Assembly: GCF_018860965.1 (NCBI RefSeq)
Contig: NZ_JAHKQF010000008.1
Location: 310,001 to 374,000, forward strand
From: Alteromonas sp. C1M14
GTDB taxonomy: Bacteria > Pseudomonadota > Gammaproteobacteria > Enterobacterales > Alteromonadaceae
Reading direction: 5' to 3'
DNA: 64,000 bases
The notes under the pieces are model-generated. The model did not search any database and was not told the origin of the DNA. It saw only the letters and a program-made list of their open reading frames with translations. Of this stretch, positions 26,861 through 40,676 are shown in pieces. The translations under genes and the position numbers were made by a program. The first letter of the stretch is position 1; each line of letters begins with the position of its first letter.

Positions 26861-27902
26861 TATTTTAGATATCGACAGTGTTAAGCCGGGCATGGTGATC
26901 ATACAAATCACCAAACAGAATGGCCCGGTAAAAATTCGAAAGTCCGGGTTGGTTACTAGTCAGGCCATGGTACAAGGCTTGTCTGAGATGGGGGTTCAAC
27001 AAGTTGAAATTGACCCTGACCAAACCGTAGAAATAGCAAAAAACACCCAGTATAGAACCCAAACCCAAGCGTTAATTCGCGGTGACAGGGATACCTCAGC
27101 ACGGGCCTTGGACCATAGCATTTCTGAACAATTTAATCGCAGTCTCTTTTTGCCCACGGTACAGGGGCTGCCCTCGTTATGGAAAAAATACCTGCGCCAA
27201 GGTGTCAGCTTTGCAGTGGTTATTTTGTTAGGTGGAGGGCTGGGCTTTCTTATTGGGGCTTATCCTGCTTGGTGGCCCACATTTAACGAAACGGAAATCG
27301 CAGCCACATCCACGCCATCGATGCCTGAAGCCCAATCCGCGCAGACTGAGGTAGAAGCAGACCCCGGGGTAGTTGAAGCGCCAGCAATGAGTGCGCCAAC
27401 GCCAGAAGAGACGATCGCCAGTAGCGATGGGCAACCTGATGTGACACAACCTCAAACAGATAAAATAGCAACGGCAGCGCCAAACAGCCAAACCGAAGTG
27501 ACGATCACGGATGAGGATGTAGAAGGTGAAATTTTAAATGCACCGCCTGAGGACAATGTGGAGGTGTCGCCTGAACTGATGGCCCGCTTTAATCAAGCCA
27601 TTGCAGAGTTAGACAATAAAGCCACCGATGAAAAACCTGATACACAGGTAACGGTTAGAGACACTATGCCCCGCGTGGATCAACTGCCGGTACGCATGTT
27701 AACCCGATTGCCCAGTATGTCTTTTAGTGCCCACATGTATGCCAGTCGTGCCTCTGACCGATGGGTGAGGGTTAATGGCCAACAGTTAACCGAAGGCGAC
27801 TGGATTGGCGATAAGGTGCAGATAGTGAAAATAGAAGCTCAGCGGGTGATTTTAAGTTTTGAAGGCAAATCCTTTTCTATGGCCGCGTTAACCGATTGGT
27901 GA
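26853..27902 (+). CDS. gspB: GspB-like protein with N-terminal DUF3391-like domain
   Basis: A 349-residue bitopic protein. Residues 1-60 (DIDSVKPGMVIIQITKQNGPVKIRKSGLV and what follows, given only in part here) match the DUF3391 domain usually found in front of HD-GYP phosphodiesterases. A transmembrane helix follows at about 115-135 (VSFAVVILLGGGLGFLIGAY). Next is a Pro/Glu/Thr-rich periplasmic spacer of about 130 residues. The C-terminal GspB domain has 'MSFSAHMYASRASDRWVRVN' and 'EGDWIGDKVQIVKIE'. GspB works with GspA in type II secretion assembly. The DUF3391-like part would face the cytoplasm. Translationally coupled to gspA. Confidence 0.85.
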   Translation: MSDILDIDSVKPGMVIIQITKQNGPVKIRKSGLVTSQAMVQGLSEMGVQQVEIDPDQTVEIAKNTQYRTQTQALIRGDRDTSARALDHSISEQFNRSLFLPTVQGLPSLWKKYLRQGVSFAVVILLGGGLGFLIGAYPAWWPTFNETEIAATSTPSMPEAQSAQTEVEADPGVVEAPAMSAPTPEETIASSDGQPDVTQPQTDKIATAAPNSQTEVTITDEDVEGEILNAPPEDNVEVSPELMARFNQAIAELDNKATDEKPDTQVTVRDTMPRVDQLPVRMLTRLPSMSFSAHMYASRASDRWVRVNGQQLTEGDWIGDKVQIVKIEAQRVILSFEGKSFSMAALTDW

Positions 27903-27907
27903 GCCGC

Positions 27908-27927
27908 GGCAAGGATTGCCATTTTTT
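27908..27927 (+). terminator. Possible terminator of the gspAB unit
   Basis: A short stem GGCAA / TTGCC with a GGA loop is followed by A and six T residues, directly after the gspB stop and before the converging HD-GYP gene. The shape is right, but the stem is only 5 bp. Confidence 0.35.
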
Positions 27928-27935
27928 AAATGAAA

Positions 27936-29120
27936 TTAACTTGCGGGCATTTGTGTTAAAAATACGTCGCGGAAGAAGCGGGGTAAATTGATACCAAATT
28001 CATTAGGTTGCACCCCCGATTCTATTTCATCATCCACGGCGGCAAGATCAATACGTTTTATTTCACTAAAATGGCCGCCGTTAATACTGTAAAAAGTCAT
28101 GACCACCGGGCTAATAAGTTGTTCTGGGTGTTGTTTGCTAATAATCCCCAACCTACCGCTTTTTAATTTTACCAATGAACCGATAGGGTGCACGCCCACA
28201 CATTGTATAAAGTGAGCAACCAATGCTTGGTCCAGGGTTTGGTCCCGAGTTAAGCGTTTTAACGCGGCTGTAGGGGTAATACTGGACTGATGACTACGGC
28301 TTGAAATCATTGCGTCGTAACTGTCAACAATGGCCGCCATTTTCGCCAACGGGCTAATGTCTGCCGATGAAAGTCCTCTTGGATAACCAGAGCCATCCTC
28401 CCGCTCGTGATGTTGGGCAATGATAGCAAGGGTTAAATCTTCGATTTGCTCACTGCTTTGTACCATCTCCACACCTACTTCAACATGAGTACGAATAACG
28501 TCCCAATCTGAAGTGCTAAGTGTACCGACTTTATGGATCAGTTCGGGGGGAAGGTGCGCCATGCCCACGTCCATGAGTAATGCGCCCATACAAGCATCAT
28601 CAATGGTGTCTCGGTCGTAGCCTAAGTGATGGGTGAACATGGCCATTAAAATGGCACAATTAATGGAATGCTCAAGCAGGTACTGATCGGTATTTTTGAT
28701 CATAGTAAGACAGGACATGGCATCCTGATTATCAAATACTGCATCTATGATACTTTCTGACAATGCCACAGCGTGGGACAAATCCGCGGGGGCATGATTA
28801 TTAAGGGTAGCTAAAAAAGTACTTTGGATATCAACTGCTTCTGCATACAGGGTATTTGCTGCCTGTAGGGCATCCGCGCCACGTAACGGCGGCGACGAAG
28901 GTGCAAGCGTGGGTTGACTAGGCGTATTTTGTGCAGTAGGTAATTGGCTTTTCTCGTAATCGACTTCTACCCGCAAAATACCCATTTCTTTGAGTTTTTT
29001 TATGGCCTCTATGGATTTTACCAAGCCTTTGGAGCGCACACGCAGATTCCGTGATTGTTCGATAACTTGGTTGACAAACATGCCGGGAACGACCTCATCA
29101 ATTGAGAGATTCTTTAGCAT
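27936..29120 (-). CDS. DUF3391/HD-GYP protein with altered HD motif
   Basis: A 394-residue protein. Residues 1-60 form a DUF3391 domain (IDEVVPGMFVNQVIEQSRN). A variable linker follows, then an HD-GYP domain from about 140 to 300. The GYP side is canonical (QHHEREDGSGYPRGL) and the early His is present (LLEHSINCAILM). The HD dyad that normally reads HDIGK is here MDVGM (ALLMDVGMAHLP), so the metal-binding His and the following Lys are missing. HD-GYP proteins usually hydrolyse cyclic di-GMP. This one may be inactive or a c-di-GMP sensor. It converges on the gspAB unit, whose GspB carries the same N-terminal domain. Confidence 0.88.
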   Translation of the reverse strand: MLKNLSIDEVVPGMFVNQVIEQSRNLRVRSKGLVKSIEAIKKLKEMGILRVEVDYEKSQLPTAQNTPSQPTLAPSSPPLRGADALQAANTLYAEAVDIQSTFLATLNNHAPADLSHAVALSESIIDAVFDNQDAMSCLTMIKNTDQYLLEHSINCAILMAMFTHHLGYDRDTIDDACMGALLMDVGMAHLPPELIHKVGTLSTSDWDVIRTHVEVGVEMVQSSEQIEDLTLAIIAQHHEREDGSGYPRGLSSADISPLAKMAAIVDSYDAMISSRSHQSSITPTAALKRLTRDQTLDQALVAHFIQCVGVHPIGSLVKLKSGRLGIISKQHPEQLISPVVMTFYSINGGHFSEIKRIDLAAVDDEIESGVQPNEFGINLPRFFRDVFLTQMPAS

Positions 29121-29206
29121 GGATACTCCTTTATCATCAGGCTACAACATATTGGTAAGTAAAGTGAACGAGAATATAACGCCTTGTATTGTGACATTAA
29201 GGTAAT

Positions 29207-29235
29207 AAAAAAGGCGATGTAAATCATCGCCTTTT
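29207..29235 (-). terminator. Intrinsic terminator of the leuABCD operon
   Basis: An 11-bp stem (AAAAGGCGATG / CATCGCCTTTT) with a 5-base loop is followed on the minus strand by a T-run (the A-run at 29207-29212 on the plus strand). It sits 24 bases past the leuD stop and before the HD-GYP gene on the same strand, so it separates the two transcripts. Confidence 0.85.
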
Positions 29236-29259
29236 CAGTATCATTAAAAGTTTTGTCAA

Positions 29260-29865
29260 TTACAACCAGGCTGGTTGTTGCTGCTCAAACTTTTCGATGG
29301 TATCGGCTAACTCAAGGGTTTGACCGATGGCATCCAGTCCTTTTATCAAGTTAGTTTTATGATGTTCGGCTATCTCAAATGTTACCGTTAATGGGCCAGC
29401 TTTAATGGTTTGTGCGGGCAAATCAATATGAAGGGTTAGGTTTGGATCTGCCTTCACCGCCTCAAATAACGCGTCCATGTCCGTGGACGGCAAGGCAATC
29501 GGTAACAACTGGTTGTTGATACAATTACCGTAAAAAATATCCGCAAAAGAGGTGGCAATAATGACATCAAAACCAAAGTCAGCCAGTGCCCAAGGGGCGT
29601 GTTCACGACTTGAACCGCAGCCGAAGTTTTCCCGTGACAGCAGTACAGAGGCACCCTGATATTCAGGTTTGTTTAGCGCAAACTCTGGGTTCAGTTCTTG
29701 CTCGTGTAAGTCAAGATAGCGCCAGTCATGAAACAAGTGCTTGCCGTAACCAACACGGGTAACACCGGTTAAAAATTGCTTGGGTATAATTTGGTCGGTA
29801 TCGATGTTTGCCTGATCAAGGGGACATGCGCGACCCGAATGGATAGTAAAACCTTGGCTCATCAT
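29260..29865 (-). CDS. leuD: 3-isopropylmalate dehydratase small subunit
   Basis: A 201-residue LeuD. It opens 'FTIHSGRACPLDQANIDTDQIIPKQFL', with 'SRENFGCGSSREHAPWAL' as the swivelling-domain signature and 'INNQLLPIAL' after it. With LeuC it isomerises 2-isopropylmalate to 3-isopropylmalate in leucine synthesis. Two Met codons start the frame (29865, 29862). It directly abuts leuC with no gap and ends the operon before a clear terminator. Confidence 0.96.
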   Translation of the reverse strand: MMSQGFTIHSGRACPLDQANIDTDQIIPKQFLTGVTRVGYGKHLFHDWRYLDLHEQELNPEFALNKPEYQGASVLLSRENFGCGSSREHAPWALADFGFDVIIATSFADIFYGNCINNQLLPIALPSTDMDALFEAVKADPNLTLHIDLPAQTIKAGPLTVTFEIAEHHKTNLIKGLDAIGQTLELADTIEKFEQQQPAWL

Positions 29866-31266
29866 TTACTCCTGAAATTCTCTAACGTCAGCAAAACGGC
29901 CTTTAATTGCTGCTGCTGCCGCCATCGCCGGACTCACCAAATGGGTACGTGCGCCACGACCCTGACGTCCTTCAAAATTACGGTTGCTGGTAGAGGCACA
30001 ACGATCGCCAGATTGGAGGATATCGTCGTTCATGCCTAAACACATAGAACAACCCGGTAGACGCCATTCAAAACCGGCATCGATGAAGATTTTATCTAAC
30101 CCTTCTTCTTCAGCCTGTTGTTTTACTTGTCCTGAGCCAGGGACCACAATTGCGGTTACCTTGCCAGCCACTTTACCTTGTTTGGCAATAAAGGCGGCGG
30201 CGCGCAGATCTTCTATCCGACCGTTTGTACAGGAGCCAATAAACACGTGAGTTACTGGCACATCGGCAAGCTTCTCTCCCGCTGATAAGCCCATATAAGA
30301 GAGGGCTTTTGTGGCACTTTCTTTTTCCACAGCGTCGGCAAAGTCAGTGGGGGCGGGCACAGGAGTATCTACACCAATAACTTGGCCAGGATTCGTTCCC
30401 CATGTTACCTGCGGAGCAATATCAGCAGCTTCTAGCTCTACCACTGTATCAAATTGGGCGCCATCATCGCTGTAGAGGGTTTTCCAATAAGCCACGGCTT
30501 GGTCCCAGCTGTCGCCAGTGGGAGCATACTCACGGCCTTTAACGTATGCAAAGGTAGTATCATCGGGGGCGACCATACCGGCTTTCGCCCCAGCTTCTAT
30601 ACTCATGTTACAAATCGTCATCCTTTCTTCCATAGTCAAAGAGCGGATGGCTTCGCCGGCGTATTCAATAACGTGTCCGGTGGCACCGGCATGACCAATT
30701 CGGCCAATAATGGCAAGAATGATATCTTTTGCCGTAATGCCTACAGGCAGTGAGCCGTTGACGTTTATCAACATGCTTTTGGCTTTGCTTTGTTTTAGCG
30801 TTTGGGTCGCCAGTACGTGTTCAACCTGAGAGGTACCGATACCGAATGCTAACGCACCAAAAGCGCCGTGAGTGGCGGTGTGAGAGTCACCACAAACCAC
30901 GGTCATGCCCGGCTGTATAAGGCCTAATTCTGGCCCCATAACGTGCACAATGCCCTGTTTTTGGTGACCTACAGGGTATAATTTCACCCCGTGGGCTTCA
31001 CAGTTTTGCGCCAGGGTATTTAACTGTAGTGCATTAGCCGGGCCACAGGCATCAATGGCCAGGGAACGGGTGGATATACTGTGATCCATGGTACCGAAGG
31101 TACGATCCGGGCGTCGAACTTTGCGCCCTTTTTCATTAAGCCCGGCAAATGCCTGGGGCGAGGTCACTTCGTGGATTAAATGTCTGTCGATATACAATAA
31201 GCTATCGTCGCCAATTTGGTCGACGATATGGGCTTCCCAGACTTTGTCATATAAGGTCTTGGCCAT
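29866..31266 (-). CDS. leuC: 3-isopropylmalate dehydratase large subunit
   Basis: A 466-residue aconitase-family enzyme. Iron-sulfur ligands are visible in '[13 protein letters not shown]' and in the '[11 protein letters not shown]' CxxC pair. '[21 protein letters not shown]' is the typical N-terminal motif and 'NRNFEGRQG' marks the C-terminal side. It is the catalytic subunit with LeuD. It lies 9 bases after leuB and is coupled to leuD. The length is as usual (about 466 in E. coli). Confidence 0.97.
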   Translation of the reverse strand: MAKTLYDKVWEAHIVDQIGDDSLLYIDRHLIHEVTSPQAFAGLNEKGRKVRRPDRTFGTMDHSISTRSLAIDACGPANALQLNTLAQNCEAHGVKLYPVGHQKQGIVHVMGPELGLIQPGMTVVCGDSHTATHGAFGALAFGIGTSQVEHVLATQTLKQSKAKSMLINVNGSLPVGITAKDIILAIIGRIGHAGATGHVIEYAGEAIRSLTMEERMTICNMSIEAGAKAGMVAPDDTTFAYVKGREYAPTGDSWDQAVAYWKTLYSDDGAQFDTVVELEAADIAPQVTWGTNPGQVIGVDTPVPAPTDFADAVEKESATKALSYMGLSAGEKLADVPVTHVFIGSCTNGRIEDLRAAAFIAKQGKVAGKVTAIVVPGSGQVKQQAEEEGLDKIFIDAGFEWRLPGCSMCLGMNDDILQSGDRCASTSNRNFEGRQGRGARTHLVSPAMAAAAAIKGRFADVREFQE

Positions 31267-31275
31267 GACGGTGAA

Positions 31276-32373
<1,098 letters not shown>

Positions 32374-33933
32374 TTATACTCCTGCAACGCGTACTTGTTG
32401 ATTCTTATGCTGATCGATTTGATCAGCAACGTAGGTATTGTTCAATACAAAAATAAGGGCTTTAACACCCGCTTCGACGATGTCTGTGGCTAAGCCAATG
32501 CCATGAAAACGACGGCCTTTGTAGGTAGCGATAACGCCTACCTGTGCCAAGGCATCTGCGCCTTCACCTTTCGAGTCGAGTTTGAAATCTACAACTTCTA
32601 AATCTTGGTGACCTAAAATAGAAATAATGGCGTTAAATGCCGCATCCACAGGGCCATTTCCAATAGCCGTTTGTGTTACTGTGTCCTCACCGACGTTTAG
32701 GCTAACCGTGGCGCTAGGAATAATTTCTCGACCTGAATTAGCTTGTAAATATGACAACGTATAGTGGGCTTCTTCGTGCTTTTGTTGATCGAAAAACAAC
32801 AGGGCCTCTAAATCGTAGTCGTAGACTTGCCCTTTTTTATCTGCCAGTGCTAAAAAGGCGCTATAAACGGCTTCTAAATCATAGTCTTCTACTTTATAAC
32901 CTAACTCAGTTAAACGATGCTTAATAACATGACGGCCAGAACGGGACGTTAAGTTGAGGTTGTTTTTATTAATGCCCACACTTTCTGGGGTCATAATTTC
33001 ATAAGTGTTTTGCGCTTTTAACACGCCATCTTGGTGTATACCGGATGAATGGCTAAATGCATTTGCCCCAACAATGGCTTTATTAGACTGCACCGGCATA
33101 TTACACAACTGACTAACCAGTTTAGAGGTACGAGAAATTTCCGTCGAATTGATGTTGGTTTGCATACCCAACATGGATTCACGGGTTTGCAAAATCATGG
33201 CTATTTCTTCTAGGGAACAATTACCTGCTCGTTCACCAATACCATTGATAGTACATTCAACCTGGCGTGCACCTTGTTCAACCGCAGCAAGAGAATTTGC
33301 CACGGCTAGGCCTAAATCGTTGTGACAGTGCACCGAGATGATGGCTTTATCGATATTCGGCACGCGGTTAAATAAGTTACTAATTATGCCGCCAAACTCT
33401 GTGGGCGTGGTGTAACCGACTGTATCAGGGATATTTACCGTGGTCGCCCCTGCATGGATTGCCGATTCTACCATTTTACATAGGTAATCAATATGTGTTC
33501 GGCCAGCATCTTCACAAGAAAATTCCACATCGTCAGTGTATTTTCGTGCGTGTTTGATAGCCGCCACGGCCATATCCACCACTTCATCTTGGGATTTGCG
33601 AAGTTTTGCGCCAACATGAATCTCTGAGGTGGCAATGAATGTGTGAATACGGAATTGCTCAGCAACTTGTAAGGCTTGCCCACAGGCATCGATGTCTTTT
33701 TCTAAGGCACGGGACAGGCCACATACCGTACTGTTTTTTATCTCTTTGGCAATCATTTGAACGGATTGAAAATCGCCAGGGGAGGAGACCGGGAAACCGG
33801 CCTCGATAATATCTACACCTAAACGTTCAAGTGCCAGAGCGATCTGTAGCTTTTCTTTGGCACTTAAACTGGCGGGTAGCGCCTGCTCGCCATCGCGCAA
33901 TGTGGTATCAAAGATTTTTACTTGATTCGTCAT
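32374..33933 (-). CDS. leuA: 2-isopropylmalate synthase
   Basis: A 519-residue LeuA: '[16 protein letters not shown]' (catalytic TIM-barrel start), '[12 protein letters not shown]', '[25 protein letters not shown]' (metal-binding His pair, quoted in part) and '[16 protein letters not shown]'. The C-terminal regulatory domain of about 130 residues binds leucine for feedback inhibition. It catalyses the first committed step of leucine synthesis. It is the first structural gene of the operon, downstream of a leader peptide and attenuator, and so controlled at both enzyme and transcript level. Confidence 0.97.
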   Translation of the reverse strand: MTNQVKIFDTTLRDGEQALPASLSAKEKLQIALALERLGVDIIEAGFPVSSPGDFQSVQMIAKEIKNSTVCGLSRALEKDIDACGQALQVAEQFRIHTFIATSEIHVGAKLRKSQDEVVDMAVAAIKHARKYTDDVEFSCEDAGRTHIDYLCKMVESAIHAGATTVNIPDTVGYTTPTEFGGIISNLFNRVPNIDKAIISVHCHNDLGLAVANSLAAVEQGARQVECTINGIGERAGNCSLEEIAMILQTRESMLGMQTNINSTEISRTSKLVSQLCNMPVQSNKAIVGANAFSHSSGIHQDGVLKAQNTYEIMTPESVGINKNNLNLTSRSGRHVIKHRLTELGYKVEDYDLEAVYSAFLALADKKGQVYDYDLEALLFFDQQKHEEAHYTLSYLQANSGREIIPSATVSLNVGEDTVTQTAIGNGPVDAAFNAIISILGHQDLEVVDFKLDSKGEGADALAQVGVIATYKGRRFHGIGLATDIVEAGVKALIFVLNNTYVADQIDQHKNQQVRVAGV

Positions 33934-33961
33934 GGCCGTTACTCATATTTGTGGTGAAAAT

Positions 33962-33995
33962 ATAAAAAAAAACCCGTGCGATGCACGGGTTTTTG
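33962..33995 (-). terminator. Attenuator terminator of the leu operon
   Basis: On the minus strand AAAAACCCGTGC pairs with GCACGGGTTTTT around a 3-base loop, followed by more T residues: a strong intrinsic terminator about 30 bases upstream of leuA. Its 5' arm ACCCGTGC is also complementary to the GCACGGGT at the end of the leader peptide gene (34022-34029). The two pairings exclude each other, as attenuation requires. Confidence 0.9.
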
Positions 33996-34019
33996 GAAAT
34001 TCCTTTAACTGGATGCAAT

Positions 34020-34082
34020 CTACCCGTGCAGTCTGGCTGCCATGAGGAGTAGAAGAGAAATGAGCAAATTTTGCTTACACAT
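34020..34082 (-). CDS. leuL: leu operon leader peptide
   Basis: A 20-codon frame from ATG 34082 to TAG at 34020. Seven codons are for leucine: two in a row, then four in a row (TTG CTC, later CTT CTA CTC CTC), and one near the end. The peptide starts MCKQNLLIS. When leucyl-tRNA is scarce a ribosome would stall on the Leu run. This would free the GCACGGGT at the last codons to pair with the 5' arm of the terminator and allow read-through into leuA. Otherwise the ribosome reaches the stop and the terminator forms. The RBS is weak, and an upstream in-frame ATG exists in the same leader. Confidence 0.85.
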   Translation of the reverse strand: MCKQNLLISLLLLMAARLHG

Positions 34083-34116
34083 AGTGGAATACTTGCCTGT
34101 CCAGTTGATACTCGAC

Positions 34117-34145
34117 AATGTAACCATGTCGGGGGCTTAGGTCAA
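34117..34145 (-). promoter_or_regulatory. Sigma70 promoter of the leu operon
   Basis: The minus strand has TTGACC at -35 (34145-34140), a 17-base spacer and TACATT at -10 (34122-34117). This is a good sigma70 match with ideal spacing, about 35 bases before the leader peptide start. It would give a leader RNA of roughly 150-180 bases before leuA. Confidence 0.7.
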
Positions 34146-34211
34146 CCTTTCTTTGCCATGATGACTATAAAAATTAGTTATATTCATCCTACAGGTGGAA
34201 TAGTAAATGGA

Positions 34212-34865
34212 TTATAGAGAGAAGTTTTTCCAGTTTATGGTGGTAGAAAGCAACAACTCTCTCAATGTTAACGTTCTTGGTGCTTGTTTACCCTTGTGGT
34301 TCCAGCGATGTCCGCAACACGCGGAGGCCATGATGGCCTTTGTAGGTTTAAGGATACGGGGGGGATCATCCTGTTGCTTGTCCAAACTCAGACCTTCAAA
34401 GGTAAACCACCCATATTTGTTGATATGTAAGGTTTCATTTTCGGTGATCACGCGGTCGATGGAATCCAGTTCAATGTGTTCTTCATCGTAATGCAGAATA
34501 TGAACAGGGATAGGCAAGCCGTATGTCCCATGCTTTGATAGCCATTGATGGGTAGTTTCCGTCTTTGTTTTTGTGCCAGGACAGCGGGCAGGTTGCTTAT
34601 ATTGCCAGCTGCCATTGTGGCTGTCGACGTTAAGCGGGGTAGGGTGTCGGGAAAGGTAATGGGCGGCCCGCTGAATACGATGGGGCAAAGCGCCAAGGCG
34701 TCTTTTTAACTGAGCAGATTGATCAGGGCCAAATTGGGATAAATGGGTAAGCTCCCGTTCATACAGAGCGTTACAAATCTCAGTGTAAATAGGTTTTTCG
34801 TCAGCAGTGCCAGTGACGTTGAATAAATCTGTCTGACTTGACGGCGATACAGAACCTGACGACAT
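34212..34865 (-). CDS. Hypothetical protein, eno-leu intergenic gene
   Basis: A 217-residue soluble protein I do not recognise. The N-terminal 25 residues are Ser/Thr-rich and probably disordered. The middle is basic with several His and Trp, and a later segment (VHILHYDEEHIELDSIDRVITENETLHINKYGWFTF, quoted only to locate it at roughly 120-155 and therefore given as VHILHYDEEHIELD) looks like beta strands. A CCGHRWNHKGK patch near 190 holds two Cys and two His and might bind metal. There is no signal peptide or membrane helix. It follows eno on the same strand behind a terminator and precedes the leu promoter region. Confidence 0.6.
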   Translation of the reverse strand: MSSGSVSPSSQTDLFNVTGTADEKPIYTEICNALYERELTHLSQFGPDQSAQLKRRLGALPHRIQRAAHYLSRHPTPLNVDSHNGSWQYKQPARCPGTKTKTETTHQWLSKHGTYGLPIPVHILHYDEEHIELDSIDRVITENETLHINKYGWFTFEGLSLDKQQDDPPRILKPTKAIMASACCGHRWNHKGKQAPRTLTLRELLLSTTINWKNFSL

Positions 34866-34905
34866 GGAAACGATAATATATGAAAGATATCAGTAAAGTA
34901 GCATT

Positions 34906-34935
34906 AAAAAGAACGGGTAGCCAGTGCTACCCGTT
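34906..34935 (-). terminator. Intrinsic terminator of eno
   Basis: A perfect 10-bp stem (AACGGGTAGC / GCTACCCGTT) with a CAGT loop, followed on the minus strand by CTTTTTAATG. It begins 11 bases after the eno stop codon. Confidence 0.85.
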
Positions 34936-34945
34936 GCAGATACTT

Positions 34946-36247
<1,302 letters not shown>

Positions 36248-36298
36248 TCAACGTTTGTTTGTGTAAAAGGCCCCGGGAAAGGGCTTTTACTATTAGAA

Positions 36299-37987
<1,689 letters not shown>

Positions 37988-38025
37988 TCAACACTTGGAC
38001 GGCGCAATAGTATAGCGAAAGACGC

Positions 38026-38050
38026 GCAGGCAAACAATCGGTTTGCCTGC
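38026..38050. terminator. Stem-loop between mutS and pyrG
   Basis: A perfect 10-bp repeat GCAGGCAAAC / GTTTGCCTGC with a 5-base loop lies just beyond the mutS stop. There is no T-run on the minus strand, so termination is plausible but not certain. Confidence 0.45.
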
Positions 38051-38066
38051 TGGTTTTGGAAGTATT

Positions 38067-40676
38067 TTACGCCTGACTTAAACGCTTTAAAGTATATATT
38101 AAATCTAGCGCTTGGCGAGGGGTCAATTCATCGGGTGAAAGTGCGTTTAATGCGTCTCGTAGCGGATCGGGCATATCGGCAAAATGCATTTCTGATTGCC
38201 CTTGCTCGGTGGTGAGTGGTTCGAGTTCCGGTGCCACCTTTTCACTGTGCGCTGAGGAAGTTACCGAGGGCTGTTTGATAGGTTCTTTTGGGCCGGGGTT
38301 TTCAAGTTGTTGCAGTTTCATCCGCGCCGCCTGAATAACGGGACGTGGCACGCCCGCTAATTGGGCCACTTGCAAGCCATAACTTTTACTTGCTGCGCCC
38401 TCGGCGAGGGTATGCATAAAACGGATGGTGTCGTCGTGTTCAACGGCATCGAGGTGCACATTAACGACCCCTTTTTCTTTTTCTGCCAATTGGGTCAGTT
38501 CAAAGTAGTGGGTGGCAAACAAGGTATAGGCATGTATTTCTTGTGCGAGGTAGCACGCGCAGGCCCACGCCAAAGATAACCCATCGTAGGTACTTGTGCC
38601 CCGTCCTATCTCGTCCATCAACACCAGCGAGTGTTGGGTGGCATTGTGCAGAATATTCGCCGTTTCTGTCATCTCTACCATAAAGGTTGAACGCCCTGAG
38701 GCTAAATCATCGGAAGCACCAATACGGGTGAATATGCGATCGACTCTACCAATATTGGCGGTTTCTGCTGGCACATAACTTCCTAAATAGGCCATCAACA
38801 CGATAAGCGCCGTTTGACGCATATAGGTAGACTTCCCGCCCATATTGGGGCCGGTAATAATGAGCATTTTTGTGCTGTCGTTTAGGGTTATGGGGTTGGC
38901 AATAAAGGGGTCGTCCATGACGTGCTCGACCACCAAATGCCGGCCCGATTGATAGTTAATTTCACGTTGGTCGGTGAGAGTAGGGCAATGCAAATCCAAG
39001 GTCACCGCGCGTTCAGCAAAACACTGTAAAACATCCAGTTTAGCCAGTGCTTCTGCGGTATCAATTAGACACGACAGATGGGGTTCAAAGGCATCGAATA
39101 AGGATTCATACAGTTGCTTTTCAAGGGCCAGGGCACGACTTTGACTGGTAAGCACCTTATCTTCATGCTCTTTGAGTTCAGGAGTGATGTAACGTTCGGT
39201 GTTTTTGAGTGTCTGCCGGCGAATGTAGTCTGCAGGGGCACTGGCGCTATTGGCTCGGCTTAGTTCAATAAAGAAGCCATGTACCTTGTTGTAACCTACC
39301 TTAAGGGTCGCTACGCCGGTGCGCTCACGCTCTCGTAATTCAAGGGCGTCGAGGTAATCGGTGGCACCTTTTGAGAGGGCGCGCAGTTCGTCAAGTTCCT
39401 CATTATAGCCTTCGGCAATGACGCCGCCATCACGAATAACCACCGGAGGGTTATCCACAATGGCATCATTCAGTAACTGTTGTAATTCAGGGTAGCTGCC
39501 TATGGTTTTACTTAAAGACGTGAGTAAGGGCGTGTTAAAACTGGTCAACAGATTAAGCAAATCCGGTAATTCATTAAACGCGTTCCGTAAGCGAGAAAAA
39601 TCCCTAGGCCGAGCCGAGCGTAGCGCAAGTCGGGCCATGATGCGCTCGATATCTCCGATGCGTTTTAGCGTGTCGGTAACGGACTCATACCCGGTTTCTA
39701 AAAGTGCACCAATGGCTTTTTGTCGTAAATTTAATTCGTAATGATCCGTGATTGGTGCATGCAAATAACGCTGAAGTAACCGGCTACCCATGGGTGTGGC
39801 GGTGGTATCAAGTACGCTAAATAAGGTGTTTTCGTATCCGCCGGCCAAATTTTGCGTGAGTTCGAGGTTTCGCCGAGTGGCAGCATCAAGCTGGATACGG
39901 GTTTCTTGCTGCTCTTTGTGAATGCTGCGAATATGGGGCAATGCTGTTCGCTGGGTGTCTTTGACATACTGTAGTACGCAGCCTGCTGAGCCCAATGCTT
40001 TATCTAAGCCTTCTACTCCAAACCCATCGAGACTTTGGGTTGAAAATTGTTGATTGAGTTGTTCTTCGGCACTTTGAATGTCAAATTCCCACTCTGGCCG
40101 TCGACGCAAACCCTTTCGTTTTTCGATAAGATGAAGGCCGTCGAACCCTTCTGGATAAAGCAATTCAGCGGGGTTTACCCGTTGTAGCTCAGCTAATAAT
40201 TGCTCATCGCTATGGCATTCCATGACTAAAAAACGGCCGCTGCTAATATCCAGTGTGGCGATGCCATATTGCATACTATGACCACAAACTGCAGCAAGGA
40301 GGTTATCTCGGCGTTCTTCAAGTAAGGCTTCGTCGGTGACTGTGCCGGGTGTGACTATTCGCTGTACCTGTCGATCAACCGGGCCTTTACTGGTGGCCGG
40401 GTCGCCGACTTGTTCGCAAATTGCCACCGATTCGCCCATTTTTACCAGCCGCGCTAAATAACTTTCTACAGCATGGTAAGGGACGCCAGCCATGGGAATA
40501 GGTTCGCCTCCGGACTTGCCCCGGGCGGTGAGCGAAATATCGAGTAGATGTGCAGCTTTTTTGGCGTCATCGAAAAAGAGCTCGTAAAAATCTCCCATAC
40601 GATAAAACAATAAAATAGAAGGGTGTTGAGCTTTGATGGCCAGATATTGGCGCATCATGGGCGTATGTGATTCCAA
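38067..40676 (-). CDS. mutS: DNA mismatch repair protein MutS
   Basis: An 869-residue MutS. The mismatch-binding N-terminus has '[17 protein letters not shown]' (Phe-x-Glu wedge). The C-terminal ATPase has Walker A '[13 protein letters not shown]' and '[14 protein letters not shown]'. The frame has no ATG before codon 7, but a TTG at 40676 has AGAGG 6 bases upstream, so translation most likely starts at TTG. This gives [12 protein letters not shown], in line with the 'HTPMM' start of other MutS proteins. It recognises mispairs and recruits MutL, and is divergent from pncC. Confidence 0.97.
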   Translation of the reverse strand: MESHTPMMRQYLAIKAQHPSILLFYRMGDFYELFFDDAKKAAHLLDISLTARGKSGGEPIPMAGVPYHAVESYLARLVKMGESVAICEQVGDPATSKGPVDRQVQRIVTPGTVTDEALLEERRDNLLAAVCGHSMQYGIATLDISSGRFLVMECHSDEQLLAELQRVNPAELLYPEGFDGLHLIEKRKGLRRRPEWEFDIQSAEEQLNQQFSTQSLDGFGVEGLDKALGSAGCVLQYVKDTQRTALPHIRSIHKEQQETRIQLDAATRRNLELTQNLAGGYENTLFSVLDTTATPMGSRLLQRYLHAPITDHYELNLRQKAIGALLETGYESVTDTLKRIGDIERIMARLALRSARPRDFSRLRNAFNELPDLLNLLTSFNTPLLTSLSKTIGSYPELQQLLNDAIVDNPPVVIRDGGVIAEGYNEELDELRALSKGATDYLDALELRERERTGVATLKVGYNKVHGFFIELSRANSASAPADYIRRQTLKNTERYITPELKEHEDKVLTSQSRALALEKQLYESLFDAFEPHLSCLIDTAEALAKLDVLQCFAERAVTLDLHCPTLTDQREINYQSGRHLVVEHVMDDPFIANPITLNDSTKMLIITGPNMGGKSTYMRQTALIVLMAYLGSYVPAETANIGRVDRIFTRIGASDDLASGRSTFMVEMTETANILHNATQHSLVLMDEIGRGTSTYDGLSLAWACACYLAQEIHAYTLFATHYFELTQLAEKEKGVVNVHLDAVEHDDTIRFMHTLAEGAASKSYGLQVAQLAGVPRPVIQAARMKLQQLENPGPKEPIKQPSVTSSAHSEKVAPELEPLTTEQGQSEMHFADMPDPLRDALNALSPDELTPRQALDLIYTLKRLSQA

